Positions 8,100 to 14,774 of a stretch of DNA of 18,841 bases are shown here, piece after piece. The translations under genes and the position numbers were made by a program. The notes beneath the pieces are model-generated. The model worked only from the letters and a program-made list of their open reading frames with translations, was not told the origin of the DNA and did not search any database. The DNA is from an uncultured Clostridia bacterium (lineage in GTDB: Bacteria > Bacillota > Clostridia > Oscillospirales > Acutalibacteraceae): assembly GCA_946628455.1 (NCBI GenBank), contig CAMOWP010000019.1, positions 1 through 18,841 of the forward strand. Reading direction: 5' to 3'. Within the stretch, counting starts at the first letter, position 1. Every line of letters starts with the position of its first letter.

Positions 8100-8172
8100 G
8101 GCGGATTTTTGTGAATCTTTGCAGTAAAATTGTGATTATTAGGAGGAAATCTTTATTAATGGAAATTATAAC

Positions 8173-8201
8173 TTGCGTTTTTTATGCGTATTTGATATAA
8201 T
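8173..8201 (+). promoter_or_regulatory. Sigma-A promoter of the RadC-like pair
   Basis: TTGCGT (8173-8178), a 17-base spacer and a perfect TATAAT (8196-8201) with an extended -10 TG (8193-8194). It lies 50 bases before the first RadC-like start. Confidence 0.75.
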
Positions 8202-8250
8202 TATTTTAATAAAAAAGCGCTGAATTGCGTGCTGTAGGCGGAGTAATAAT

Positions 8251-8955
8251 ATGAAGGAAGGATTCTCGGGAATGGATGAACGGGCAAGGCTGAAGGAGCT
8301 GTATATTAACGGCTCGGCAGAGGCTATGTCTGATTATGAAATTCTTGAGCTTTTTCTTTTTTATGCGTTTTCGGGCAGGGGTGTAAAGCCTGCCTGCGAC
8401 AGTCTGATGGCGCGCTTCGGAAACGATATTCAGCGTATTTTTGCAGCTGATACGGACGAGCTTTGCAGGGTTGAGGGCGTAAGCTCAAACGCGGCTGCGC
8501 TTATTCATCTTGTAAACGATGTAGGAGCTGTGCGAAGGAAAAGCAAAAACAGCAAAATCAGGCTTCTTGACAGCGCAGAGGTTACAGAGCAGTATATTCT
8601 TAACTGCCTCAGCGGGCTTGAAAACGAAAGAGTTATCGTTATAACTCTTAAGGGAAACGCTCTTATAAGCTGTAATACCGTTGCAACGGGCACGGTAAAC
8701 CTTGCAAACGTTGAGCCTGCAAAAATTGTTAAGTGCATAATCAGAGACGGCGCGGATTCAATTATTGTAGCTCACAATCATCCCAGGGGGAGGTGCTTTC
8801 CGTCAGAAAGCGATTTAGAGTTTACAAGAAGCCTTGCTTCAGCGCTTGAAATCCTCGGCATAAAGCTCAGGGAGCACTATATCGCGGGGGCTGACGGAGT
8901 TTTTTCAATTATCGCCTCCGAAAAATACAGAAGCTTTTCCGAGCTGCGGAGATAG
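8251..8955 (+). CDS. RadC-like JAB/MPN domain protein
   Basis: A 234-residue member of the RadC (UPF0758) family. ATG 8251 follows GGCGGAG (8237-8243) by seven bases; ATG 8272, behind AAGGAAGG, is a possible alternative. Residues about 10-92 are the N-terminal helix-hairpin-helix part (LCRVEGVSSNAAALI). Residues about 105-225 are the MPN domain with an intact HxH-x7-SxxD signature (H175, H177, S185, D188). The glutamate of the usual PRE motif appears to be lysine (EPAKI, K158), with E155 three residues before it, so metal-enzyme activity is uncertain. The cellular role of RadC proteins is poorly defined, and the old repair assignment is doubtful. It is followed three bases later by a paralogue. 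Confidence 0.85.
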   Translation: MKEGFSGMDERARLKELYINGSAEAMSDYEILELFLFYAFSGRGVKPACDSLMARFGNDIQRIFAADTDELCRVEGVSSNAAALIHLVNDVGAVRRKSKNSKIRLLDSAEVTEQYILNCLSGLENERVIVITLKGNALISCNTVATGTVNLANVEPAKIVKCIIRDGADSIIVAHNHPRGRCFPSESDLEFTRSLASALEILGIKLREHYIAGADGVFSIIASEKYRSFSELRR

Positions 8956-8958
8956 AAT

Positions 8959-9654
8959 ATGTCAAACACTCTTTCAAGAGAAGGTCACAGACAGCGACTT
9001 CGCGATAATTACGTTAAAAACGGAATTGACAGCCTTCAGCCTCACAACATACTTGAGCTGATTTTAACATACGCAATTCCCCGAAGAGACGTTAAGGAGG
9101 CCGCCTACAACCTTCTCAATTATTTTGATAACGATTTGAACAGCGTTTTCAGCGCGGAAACAGAGGAGCTTTGCAGGGTTGACGGAATCGGCGAGTCCGC
9201 GGCAATCCTCATTAAGCTCTTTAATGATATACCCGAAAGAGCAGGCGCTTCGCGCGTTCGGGAAACCGTTAACGATTATGTTTCGTCAAAGGAGTATGCA
9301 AGGGAGAATTTCAAAAACGCAAAGGTTGAGCAGCTCGTGCTTGTGTGCACCGATAATTCTGACGCGGTAATCTGCGGCGAGATTATTGCGCAGGGGAGCT
9401 TTTCCTGTGGTGAAATTGCGCCCGTTAAAATAGTTGATACAGCACTTAGAAACAACGCGGCTTCTGCGTTTTTTGTTCATATAACGCCCGCTTCGGATTA
9501 TATGCCCGACGAGGGCGACTCCGCGCTTGCAACGCTGGCTTACAGGGCGCTCAGCGCGTTCGGAATCAGGCTGAAGGATTACATTATAGTCGGCAGGAAC
9601 GGAACGTTTTCAATGTGCAACGACATAAGATATATGAGCTGCTTCGGCGGCTGA
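8959..9654 (+). CDS. Degenerate RadC-like paralogue
   Basis: A 231-residue protein three bases after the preceding RadC-like gene, surely co-transcribed; CGGAGA just before the upstream stop can serve as its ribosome binding site. The N-terminal half is clearly paralogous (FSAETEELCRVDGIGESAAILI against FAADTDELCRVEGVSSNAAALI is read residue by residue across the pair). In the MPN domain the metal site is broken: HNHP has become HITP (H174 kept, second His is T176), the Ser is D184, and D187 remains. The PRE glutamate position is lysine here too. The frame is intact and full length, so this looks like a retained non-catalytic partner rather than a decaying gene. A heterodimer with its neighbour is an inference. 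Confidence 0.8.
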   Translation: MSNTLSREGHRQRLRDNYVKNGIDSLQPHNILELILTYAIPRRDVKEAAYNLLNYFDNDLNSVFSAETEELCRVDGIGESAAILIKLFNDIPERAGASRVRETVNDYVSSKEYARENFKNAKVEQLVLVCTDNSDAVICGEIIAQGSFSCGEIAPVKIVDTALRNNAASAFFVHITPASDYMPDEGDSALATLAYRALSAFGIRLKDYIIVGRNGTFSMCNDIRYMSCFGG

Positions 9655-9685
9655 AAGCATAATAACTCATAGCTAAGGAGATATA

Positions 9686-9796
9686 GTGCGAAAACTCACA
9701 CTGTCACCGATTATATTGCCCGCTCAGTTTGTCGCAAAGCGGCAACGGGCGCCGGCAGAATTCCCGTTATACGCCTTGTCTGCCCTACAAGGTTAA
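9686..9796 (+). other. Structured intergenic stretch or 36-residue ORF
   Basis: Between the RadC-like pair and the YhaM-like gene lie 200 bases. A GTG at 9686, five bases after AAGGAG (9675-9680), opens a 36-codon frame ending at TAA 9794-9796; its product begins MRKLTLSPIILPAQF and is Arg/Ala/Pro-rich. The same bases fold readily: GCCCG (9718-9722) with CGGGC (9746-9750) enclosing TTTG-TCG-CAAA, then GGCAG (9754-9758) with CTGCC (9780-9784), and CCTTGT (9774-9779) with ACAAGG (9787-9792). Either a small protein or a structured RNA or intergenic repeat is possible. I do not recognise it. Confidence 0.35.
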
Positions 9797-9803
9797 GTAT
9801 AAT
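9776..9803 (+). promoter_or_regulatory. Candidate promoter of the yhaM-prmA pair
   Basis: TTGTCT (9776-9781), a 16-base spacer and perfect TATAAT (9798-9803), about 50 bases before the YhaM-like start. The -35 overlaps a 6-bp hairpin. Confidence 0.5.
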
Positions 9804-9854
9804 GTATGATTTATTATTATTTTATTTGTGGGCAGAAAGGCTATGTGAATTAAT

Positions 9855-10826
9855 ATGAATTTTACCGAGATTCCCAACGGAATGGTTGAGGGATATGTTA
9901 TCCTTAAAAAATGCGAGGAGAAAAAGACGAGAAACGGCTCAACGTATCTCGACCTTATTATCGCGGACAGCGAGGGCGAAATGCCTGCCAAGCTCTGGGA
10001 TTATAAGGGAAACGGGCTTTTTGAGCAGGAGATGATTGTTAAAATCAGGGGAAATGTTGAGCAGTATAACGGCAAGGACCAGTTCCGTATAGCTCAGATA
10101 AGGCCCACGAGGGACGGCGATAATTACAACCTTTCGGAGCTTGTTCCCGCAACGGAAATCGGCGGAGACCGGCTTTTTGATATGCTTCACAGGAGAGTTG
10201 AGACGTTTGAAAACGGCGAGCTTAAGGCAATAGTGCTTAAAATAATTGACGAAAAAAGGGAAAAGCTTGTTAAATATCCCGCTGCGCTTAAGCTTCATCA
10301 CGCTGTTGTGGGCGGGCTTATGTACCACACAATGAGCATTGTGCGTATGGCTGAGGAAAGCTGCAAGGTTTACCCGAATATCAACCGCGAGCTTCTCGTT
10401 TCGGGCGCAATTCTTCACGACGTTGCAAAAACCTGGGAGCTTGAGGCAGGAAGCGCGGGGCTTGCAAAGGGCTACACAACCGAGGGCGAGCTCATAGGCC
10501 ACCTTGTTAAAGGCGCAATGTACATTGAGGAGGCGGCAAGGGAGCTCGGAATCAGAAGCGAAACCGTTACCCTGCTTGAGCATATGGTTATCTCTCACCA
10601 CGGCGTGCCCGAATTCGGCGCGGCAGTGCGCCCGATGTTCCTTGAGGCGGTAGTTCTTTCAATGCTTGACAATATGGACGCAACAATCTGGGAAATCAAC
10701 CACGCAACGGACAAGGTTGAGGCGGGCAAGTTTACCGACAGGCAGTGGGCGCTTGACAACAGAAAGCTCTATAACCACGGGCTTTCCTCAACAAAGCACA
10801 GCGTTAATTTTGAAGGCGGAGAATAA
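9855..10826 (+). CDS. yhaM: YhaM-like 3'-5' exoribonuclease (OB fold + HD domain)
   Basis: A 323-residue protein close in length to Bacillus YhaM, a 3'-5' exonuclease acting on RNA and single-stranded DNA. Residues about 10-85 form an OB-type nucleic-acid-binding domain (VEGYVILKKCEEKKTRNGSTYL). Residues about 145-290 are an HD phosphohydrolase domain: H148/H149, MYHTM (H158), ILHDVAK (H188-D189), HMVISHHG (H243, H248, H249) and a late LDNMD (D272) give the expected metal ligands. The ribosome binding site is weak: GAAAGG (9835-9840) is 14 bases before ATG 9855, but no better start is in frame. prmA starts two bases after its stop, so the two are one transcript. A role in RNA turnover follows from the family. 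Confidence 0.85.
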   Translation: MNFTEIPNGMVEGYVILKKCEEKKTRNGSTYLDLIIADSEGEMPAKLWDYKGNGLFEQEMIVKIRGNVEQYNGKDQFRIAQIRPTRDGDNYNLSELVPATEIGGDRLFDMLHRRVETFENGELKAIVLKIIDEKREKLVKYPAALKLHHAVVGGLMYHTMSIVRMAEESCKVYPNINRELLVSGAILHDVAKTWELEAGSAGLAKGYTTEGELIGHLVKGAMYIEEAARELGIRSETVTLLEHMVISHHGVPEFGAAVRPMFLEAVVLSMLDNMDATIWEINHATDKVEAGKFTDRQWALDNRKLYNHGLSSTKHSVNFEGGE

Positions 10827-10828
10827 TT

Positions 10829-11776
10829 ATGGGAATGACTAACGACGTCTCTCAGGAGAGATGGAGCGAGATAACGGTAACAGTAGACTCAGCGGACATT
10901 GAGCTTGCGGGCTCTATTGCAAATATGGTTGTTCCTTACGGGATTTATATTGAGGATTATTCAGCCCTCGTTGAGGAGACTATGGCTATAGCTCACGTTG
11001 ACCTTATTGAGGAGAGCCTGCTTGAAAAGGACAGAAGCAAGGGTATAATCCACGTTTACATAAACCCCGGGGAGAACCCGCTTGAGGCGGTCTCGTTTAT
11101 TAAGGAGAGGCTTGACGACTGCAAAATCGAAAGCGAAATCCGTATTCAGGACTGCAGAGTTGAGGACTGGCAGAATAACTGGAAGCAGTATTTTCACCCG
11201 ATGCCGATAGGCAAAAGGCTTCTTATCCGTCCGCTCTGGGAAAACGATTTTGACGCAGGGGACAGAAGCGTTCTCAACATTGAGCCCGGGCTCGCGTTCG
11301 GAACGGGCTCTCACCCTACAACTAAGCTCTGCCTTGAAACGCTTGAGGATTACGTTGACGAAAGCAGCACTGTGCTTGACATAGGCTGCGGAAGCGGAAT
11401 TCTTTCAATCGCCTCAGTTTTGCTCGGCGCGAAAAGCGCAACGGGCGTTGACATTGATTCCCTCGCCGTTAAAACAGCTAAGGAAAACGCAAAGGAAAAC
11501 CCGCTTTGTGAAAACAGGGTGAGCTTTCTTCAGGGCGACCTTTCCGACAGGGTAAGCGGAAAATTCAGCGTTGTTGTGGCAAACATTGTCGCTGATATTA
11601 TTATCAGATTCAACACGCAGGTAGGCGAGTTTTTAGAGGACGGCGGAGTTTACATTACGGGCGGAATAATTGAAACGCGCGAGGCTGACGTTCTCGCCTC
11701 CTTTGAGGCAAACGGCTTCAAGGTTAAGGAGCGCCGCGAAAACAACGGCTGGCTTGTTTTTGTTCTGACTAAATAA
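10829..11776 (+). CDS. prmA: Ribosomal protein L11 methyltransferase
   Basis: A 315-residue protein of usual PrmA length. It uses S-adenosylmethionine to methylate ribosomal protein L11 in the cytoplasm. The family hallmarks are present: EPGLAFGTGSHPTT, the SAM-binding VLDIGCGSGILSI, a GVDID acidic loop, and VVANIVADII. ATG 10829 lies two bases after the stop of the YhaM-like gene and seven bases after AGGCGGAG within that gene's 3' end; ATG 10835 is a weaker alternative. In many Firmicutes prmA sits downstream of dnaJ; here it is apart from the hrcA-grpE locus about 6 kb to the right. It ends in a shared terminator facing spo0A. Confidence 0.95.
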   Translation: MGMTNDVSQERWSEITVTVDSADIELAGSIANMVVPYGIYIEDYSALVEETMAIAHVDLIEESLLEKDRSKGIIHVYINPGENPLEAVSFIKERLDDCKIESEIRIQDCRVEDWQNNWKQYFHPMPIGKRLLIRPLWENDFDAGDRSVLNIEPGLAFGTGSHPTTKLCLETLEDYVDESSTVLDIGCGSGILSIASVLLGAKSATGVDIDSLAVKTAKENAKENPLCENRVSFLQGDLSDRVSGKFSVVVANIVADIIIRFNTQVGEFLEDGGVYITGGIIETREADVLASFEANGFKVKERRENNGWLVFVLTK

Positions 11777-11777
11777 A

Positions 11778-11811
11778 AAAAGGCTGTACCGAAGATACGG
11801 TACAGCCTTTT
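11778..11811. terminator. Bidirectional terminator between prmA and spo0A
   Basis: A perfect 14-bp inverted repeat (11778-11791 with 11798-11811), loop AAGATA. It begins with AAAA and ends with TTTT, so it can act on both strands. It lies between the two convergent stop codons. Confidence 0.9.
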
Positions 11812-11814
11812 GCT

Positions 11815-12582
11815 TTAGGTTGCCTGCTTCATCTGAAGGCGGATTTTGTCGGATATCATAGCGATGAATTCCGAATTTGTCGGCTTTCCGCGGTCAGAAT
11901 CTATAGTATAGCCGAAAAACGACGACAAAATATCAACGTCGCCCCTGTCCCACGCAACCTCAATCGCGTGGCGGATTGCTCTTTCAACCCTGCTTGCCGT
12001 TGTTGAATACTGCTTTGCAACGGTTGGGTAGAGTATTTTTGTTACAGAGCCGAGCATATCGGTGTTTCTTATGCACAGCTCAATTGAGCTGCGGAGATAC
12101 TGATAGCCCTTGATATGCGCGGGAACGCCTATCTGCCTCATAATATCGCTTATCACAACCTCAATGTCGTTTTCTCTTGCGAAGGTGCTCCTGAGGTTGG
12201 TTGAGCTCCTCCACTGCAGCAGCTTGTCAAGCCTTTTGGCAACAGCCTCGGGGTCAACAGGCTTGATGAAATAATAATCCGCTCCGGCGTTTATTACCTG
12301 CGCTTCAAATTCCGCGGAACCGACTGCTGAAATAATAATTGTAATCGGACGCACCGAAAGGTTTTTGCTGATGTAATCAAGAACGCTGAAGCCGTCCGTC
12401 TGCGGCATAAAGACATCCATAATCACTGCGCTGAAGCTTTCCTCGCTTATCAGCTTTTTAACATCTTCTCCGTTTCTTTTACAAAGAACAGCTGTTAGCC
12501 CGAGCTTTTCAAGCTCAGCCTTACAAGCATTTCCAAACTCCCCGTTTTCATCGGCAACAAGTATTTTTCTTTCGCTTTGCAT
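11815..12582 (-). CDS. spo0A: Sporulation master response regulator Spo0A
   Basis: A 255-residue Spo0A. The start ATG (12580-12582) follows AAGGGAG (12590-12596 on the minus strand) by seven bases. A longer frame from GTG 12666 is rejected because that codon lies directly next to the -10 hexamer, before any transcript could begin. Residues 5-120 are a receiver domain with D11, E12, phospho-acceptor D56, S85 and K107, matching the known Bacillus positions within one residue. The C-terminal DNA-binding domain carries the diagnostic GVPAHIKGYQYLR, STTASRVERAIRHAIEVAW, FGYTI and GKPTNSEFIAMI motifs. It controls entry into sporulation and other stationary-phase genes once phosphorylated. No TGTCGAA box was seen upstream. 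The gene suggests an organism with sporulation ancestry; no other sporulation gene is in the window. Confidence 0.97.
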   Translation of the reverse strand: MQSERKILVADENGEFGNACKAELEKLGLTAVLCKRNGEDVKKLISEESFSAVIMDVFMPQTDGFSVLDYISKNLSVRPITIIISAVGSAEFEAQVINAGADYYFIKPVDPEAVAKRLDKLLQWRSSTNLRSTFARENDIEVVISDIMRQIGVPAHIKGYQYLRSSIELCIRNTDMLGSVTKILYPTVAKQYSTTASRVERAIRHAIEVAWDRGDVDILSSFFGYTIDSDRGKPTNSEFIAMISDKIRLQMKQAT

Positions 12583-12600
12583 TTGCTTGCTCCCTTCTGA

Positions 12601-12634
12601 ATAGTTTTGAATTTTTGATAGTTTTGAATTTTTG
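12601..12634. repeat. 17-bp perfect tandem duplication in the spo0A leader
   Basis: ATAGTTTTGAATTTTTG occurs twice without a gap (12601-12617, 12618-12634). It lies between the spo0A promoter and its ribosome binding site, in the transcribed leader. Confidence 0.9.
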
Positions 12635-12666
12635 TAATTAAAGAACATGTTTTTTAATTCTTCCAC

Positions 12667-12695
12667 ATAATACCATATTAAACATCAAAATGCAA
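12667..12695 (-). promoter_or_regulatory. Sigma-A promoter of spo0A
   Basis: On the minus strand, TTGCAT (12690-12695), 17 bases, then TATTAT (12667-12672). Transcription would begin near 12660, giving a leader of about 80 bases. An inverted repeat TCACAT-AAAA-ATGTGA (12703-12718) sits just upstream of the -35. No sigma-H-like match was found by eye. The 336 bases between spo0A and ftsE (12583-12918) are AT-rich and hold only this promoter, its leader repeat and the ftsE promoter. Confidence 0.7.
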
Positions 12696-12831
12696 TAGAA
12701 AATCACATAAAAATGTGAAAAAACTACTCAATTTTTCTGTTTACAGTAAAAAATCATATCAAAAGTGCGGTGTTTCAGCCTTTCAGTTTACACAATTGTT
12801 ACAAAATTTACAGAAAAATAACGAAAAACAC

Positions 12832-12860
12832 TTGCATATGCTTTCGTTTTGATTTATTAT
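12832..12860 (+). promoter_or_regulatory. Sigma-A promoter of ftsE-ftsX operon
   Basis: TTGCAT (12832-12837), 17 bases, TATTAT (12855-12860): the same hexamers and spacing as the divergent spo0A promoter. A small hairpin (GGGGC/GCCCC, 12874-12888) lies in the leader before the ribosome binding site. Confidence 0.75.
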
Positions 12861-12918
12861 ATATAAGTATTAATGGGGCAGTGCCCCCATAAGAAAATTT
12901 TTGATAGGAGAAAAAGCC

Positions 12919-13854
12919 GTGATTGAATTTAAAGACGTAACTAAAATATATGACAGTAACGGCACGAAAGCGCTTGATAATGTTAATATAAAAATTGACG
13001 ACGGCGAGTTCGTATTCGTAGTCGGCTCCTCGGGAGCGGGCAAGAGTACGTTCCTCAAGCTGATAATGCACGAGGAAAAGCCTACCGAAGGCGAGGTTAT
13101 CGTTAACGGATATTCCTCTGAAACGCTCAAAAAAAGACAGATTCCTTATTACAGAAGAACAATGGGTATCGTTTTCCAGGATTTCAGAATTATCCCGAAA
13201 ATGACCGTTTACGATAACGTTGCGTTTGCAATGCGCGTTATCGGCGCCAAGGAAAAGGATATAAGAAAAAGAGTTCCTTATATCTTAACCCTAGTCGGCC
13301 TTTCAAAGAAGGCGCGCTCAATGCCAAACGAGCTTTCGGGCGGCGAGCAGCAGAGAGTATCGCTTGCAAGAGCTCTTGTTAACAACCCTGACCTCATCAT
13401 TGCGGACGAGCCTACGGGTAACGTTGACCCTGAGATGAGCCACGAGATTGTTGACCTTCTCACAAAGATTAATAACTCGGGAACAACCGTTGTTATGGTA
13501 ACTCACGAGCACGAGCTTGTTCGCTCGTTCCAGAGGAGAGTTATCGTTATCCAGAACGGCGCCGTTGTTTCGGATACCCCTGACCCGACCTACGCTCAGT
13601 TCAAAACCGAGAAAACAAAAGAGGTTACTGATATGTACTACTTTGAAGAGGACGTGCAGCAGGACCAGGTTCAGGATGTTTTTGAAAACCTTGTTGCCTC
13701 CGAGGAGGAGAGCAAGGCTGAGGATAAGGCTGAGGAAACAGCCGAGGCAGCTTCTGAGGAAACTGCAGCCGAGACAGCCGAAGAGGTTAAGGAAGAAGCA
13801 GCAGCCGAGGATAAAACCGAGGTTGAGAGCGAAGAGGACGGAGGTGAGCAGTAA
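12919..13854 (+). CDS. ftsE: Cell division ATP-binding protein FtsE with acidic C-terminal tail
   Basis: A 311-residue ABC ATPase. GTG 12919 follows AGGAG (12906-12910) by eight bases and gives the usual MIEFKDVTKIY start; the in-frame TTG 12901 overlaps that ribosome site and is rejected. Walker A GSSGAGKST (36-44), Q-loop Q87, signature LSGGEQQR (139-146), Walker B LIIADEP (159-165) and H196 are all intact. FtsE couples ATP hydrolysis through FtsX to activation of an extracellular peptidoglycan hydrolase at the septum. Typical FtsE ends near residue 225-230; here a tail of about 80 residues follows, with residues 258-311 almost wholly Glu/Ala/Lys. Its stop overlaps the ftsX start (TAATG), so translation is probably coupled. 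Confidence 0.95.
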   Translation: MIEFKDVTKIYDSNGTKALDNVNIKIDDGEFVFVVGSSGAGKSTFLKLIMHEEKPTEGEVIVNGYSSETLKKRQIPYYRRTMGIVFQDFRIIPKMTVYDNVAFAMRVIGAKEKDIRKRVPYILTLVGLSKKARSMPNELSGGEQQRVSLARALVNNPDLIIADEPTGNVDPEMSHEIVDLLTKINNSGTTVVMVTHEHELVRSFQRRVIVIQNGAVVSDTPDPTYAQFKTEKTKEVTDMYYFEEDVQQDQVQDVFENLVASEEESKAEDKAEETAEAASEETAAETAEEVKEEAAAEDKTEVESEEDGGEQ

Positions 13855-14774
13855 TGACAGCATCAAGCTTAAGATACCTTTTTAAAGAGGGACTCAGGAA
13901 CACATGGACTAACCGTATGATGTCGTTCGCTTCAATCTGCGTTCTGCTCAGCTGCCTTGTTCTTATCGGCTCGGCTTCAATGATGTTCCTCAATATCAAT
14001 TCTCTCATTGACAGAATTGAGGACGAAAACGTTATAATGGTATTTATAGAGGACAGCGCGGATGACGCTGCCGTTAAGCAGATGGGCGAGGACATTAAGA
14101 ATATGTCAAACGTTGCTCAGGTTGAATACGTTCCCAAGGAGCAGGCGTGGGCAGAGCAGCTCAAAACCATGGGCGACGCTCAGGCAAAGTTCTTTACTGA
14201 CATCAGCACGGATATCCCGCTTCCCAACGCTTACAAGGTAACTGTTGACGACCTTAATCAGTTCGGCGACACGGTTAAGGAAATCAAGCAGCTTCAGCAT
14301 ATAGACACAATCAGGCAGAACACGGACCTTGCCAAAAGGCTTGACACAATAAGCAGGGGCATAAGCATTATCGCAATTATAATTATTGCTGTTCTCTTTG
14401 CAATTTCCCTGTTTATCATTTCAAACACAATTAAGCTTACCGTTTATTCAAGAAGGCTTGAAATCAGCATAATGAAGTCAGTCGGCGCAACAAATTCGTT
14501 CGTAAGGCTTCCGTTTGTTGTTGAGGGCGTAGTAATCGGTATTCTTTCGGGCGCGCTGTCGCTCGGGGTGGTCTGGGGCGTTTATGACCTGGCGATTAAC
14601 CAGTTCAGCGATTTGTTTACAACGCTCGGAATTATCCCGCTCAGGTTTGTTGATTACGCGTTGATGATGCTCGGCGCATTTATCGGAATCGGCGTTATCA
14701 GCGGCGTTGGCGGCTCGCTTATCACAATGAGAAGATATCTTAACAAGGAAGGCAGTGAAATCAGTGCAATCTAA
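13854..14774 (+). CDS. ftsX: Cell division permease-like protein FtsX
   Basis: A 306-residue membrane protein. The start ATG shares a base with the ftsE stop. Four transmembrane segments are visible (about 24-46, 169-191, 218-243, 268-291). The large loop between the first two (about 47-168) is the extracellular domain that in this family contacts the hydrolase. The conserved YSRRLEISIMKSVGATN segment (198-214) is the cytoplasmic coupling region typical of FtsX. The following M23 peptidase overlaps its end by 11 or 20 bases. ftsE, ftsX and the peptidase therefore form one operon matching the FtsEX-PcsB/CwlO arrangement of Firmicutes. Confidence 0.95.
   Translation: MTASSLRYLFKEGLRNTWTNRMMSFASICVLLSCLVLIGSASMMFLNINSLIDRIEDENVIMVFIEDSADDAAVKQMGEDIKNMSNVAQVEYVPKEQAWAEQLKTMGDAQAKFFTDISTDIPLPNAYKVTVDDLNQFGDTVKEIKQLQHIDTIRQNTDLAKRLDTISRGISIIAIIIIAVLFAISLFIISNTIKLTVYSRRLEISIMKSVGATNSFVRLPFVVEGVVIGILSGALSLGVVWGVYDLAINQFSDLFTTLGIIPLRFVDYALMMLGAFIGIGVISGVGGSLITMRRYLNKEGSEISAI

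Noticed and set aside
8159..8200. 13-codon ORF starting ATG 8159 after AGGAGG
   Set aside because: The Shine-Dalgarno is 12 bases away and the ORF ends inside the -10 of the RadC-like promoter; probably chance.
9939..10601. 220-codon open frame on the minus strand
   Set aside because: It is antisense to the conserved OB/HD exonuclease gene and has no recognisable domain; a codon-bias shadow.
12583..12666. N-terminal extension of Spo0A from GTG 12666
   Set aside because: The GTG touches the -10 hexamer and would precede the transcription start; ATG 12582 has a good ribosome site and gives the normal Spo0A start.
13318..13866. 182-codon minus-strand frame opposite ftsE
   Set aside because: Leu/Cys-rich shadow of the Glu/Ala-rich ftsE tail on the other strand, with no ribosome site or homology seen.
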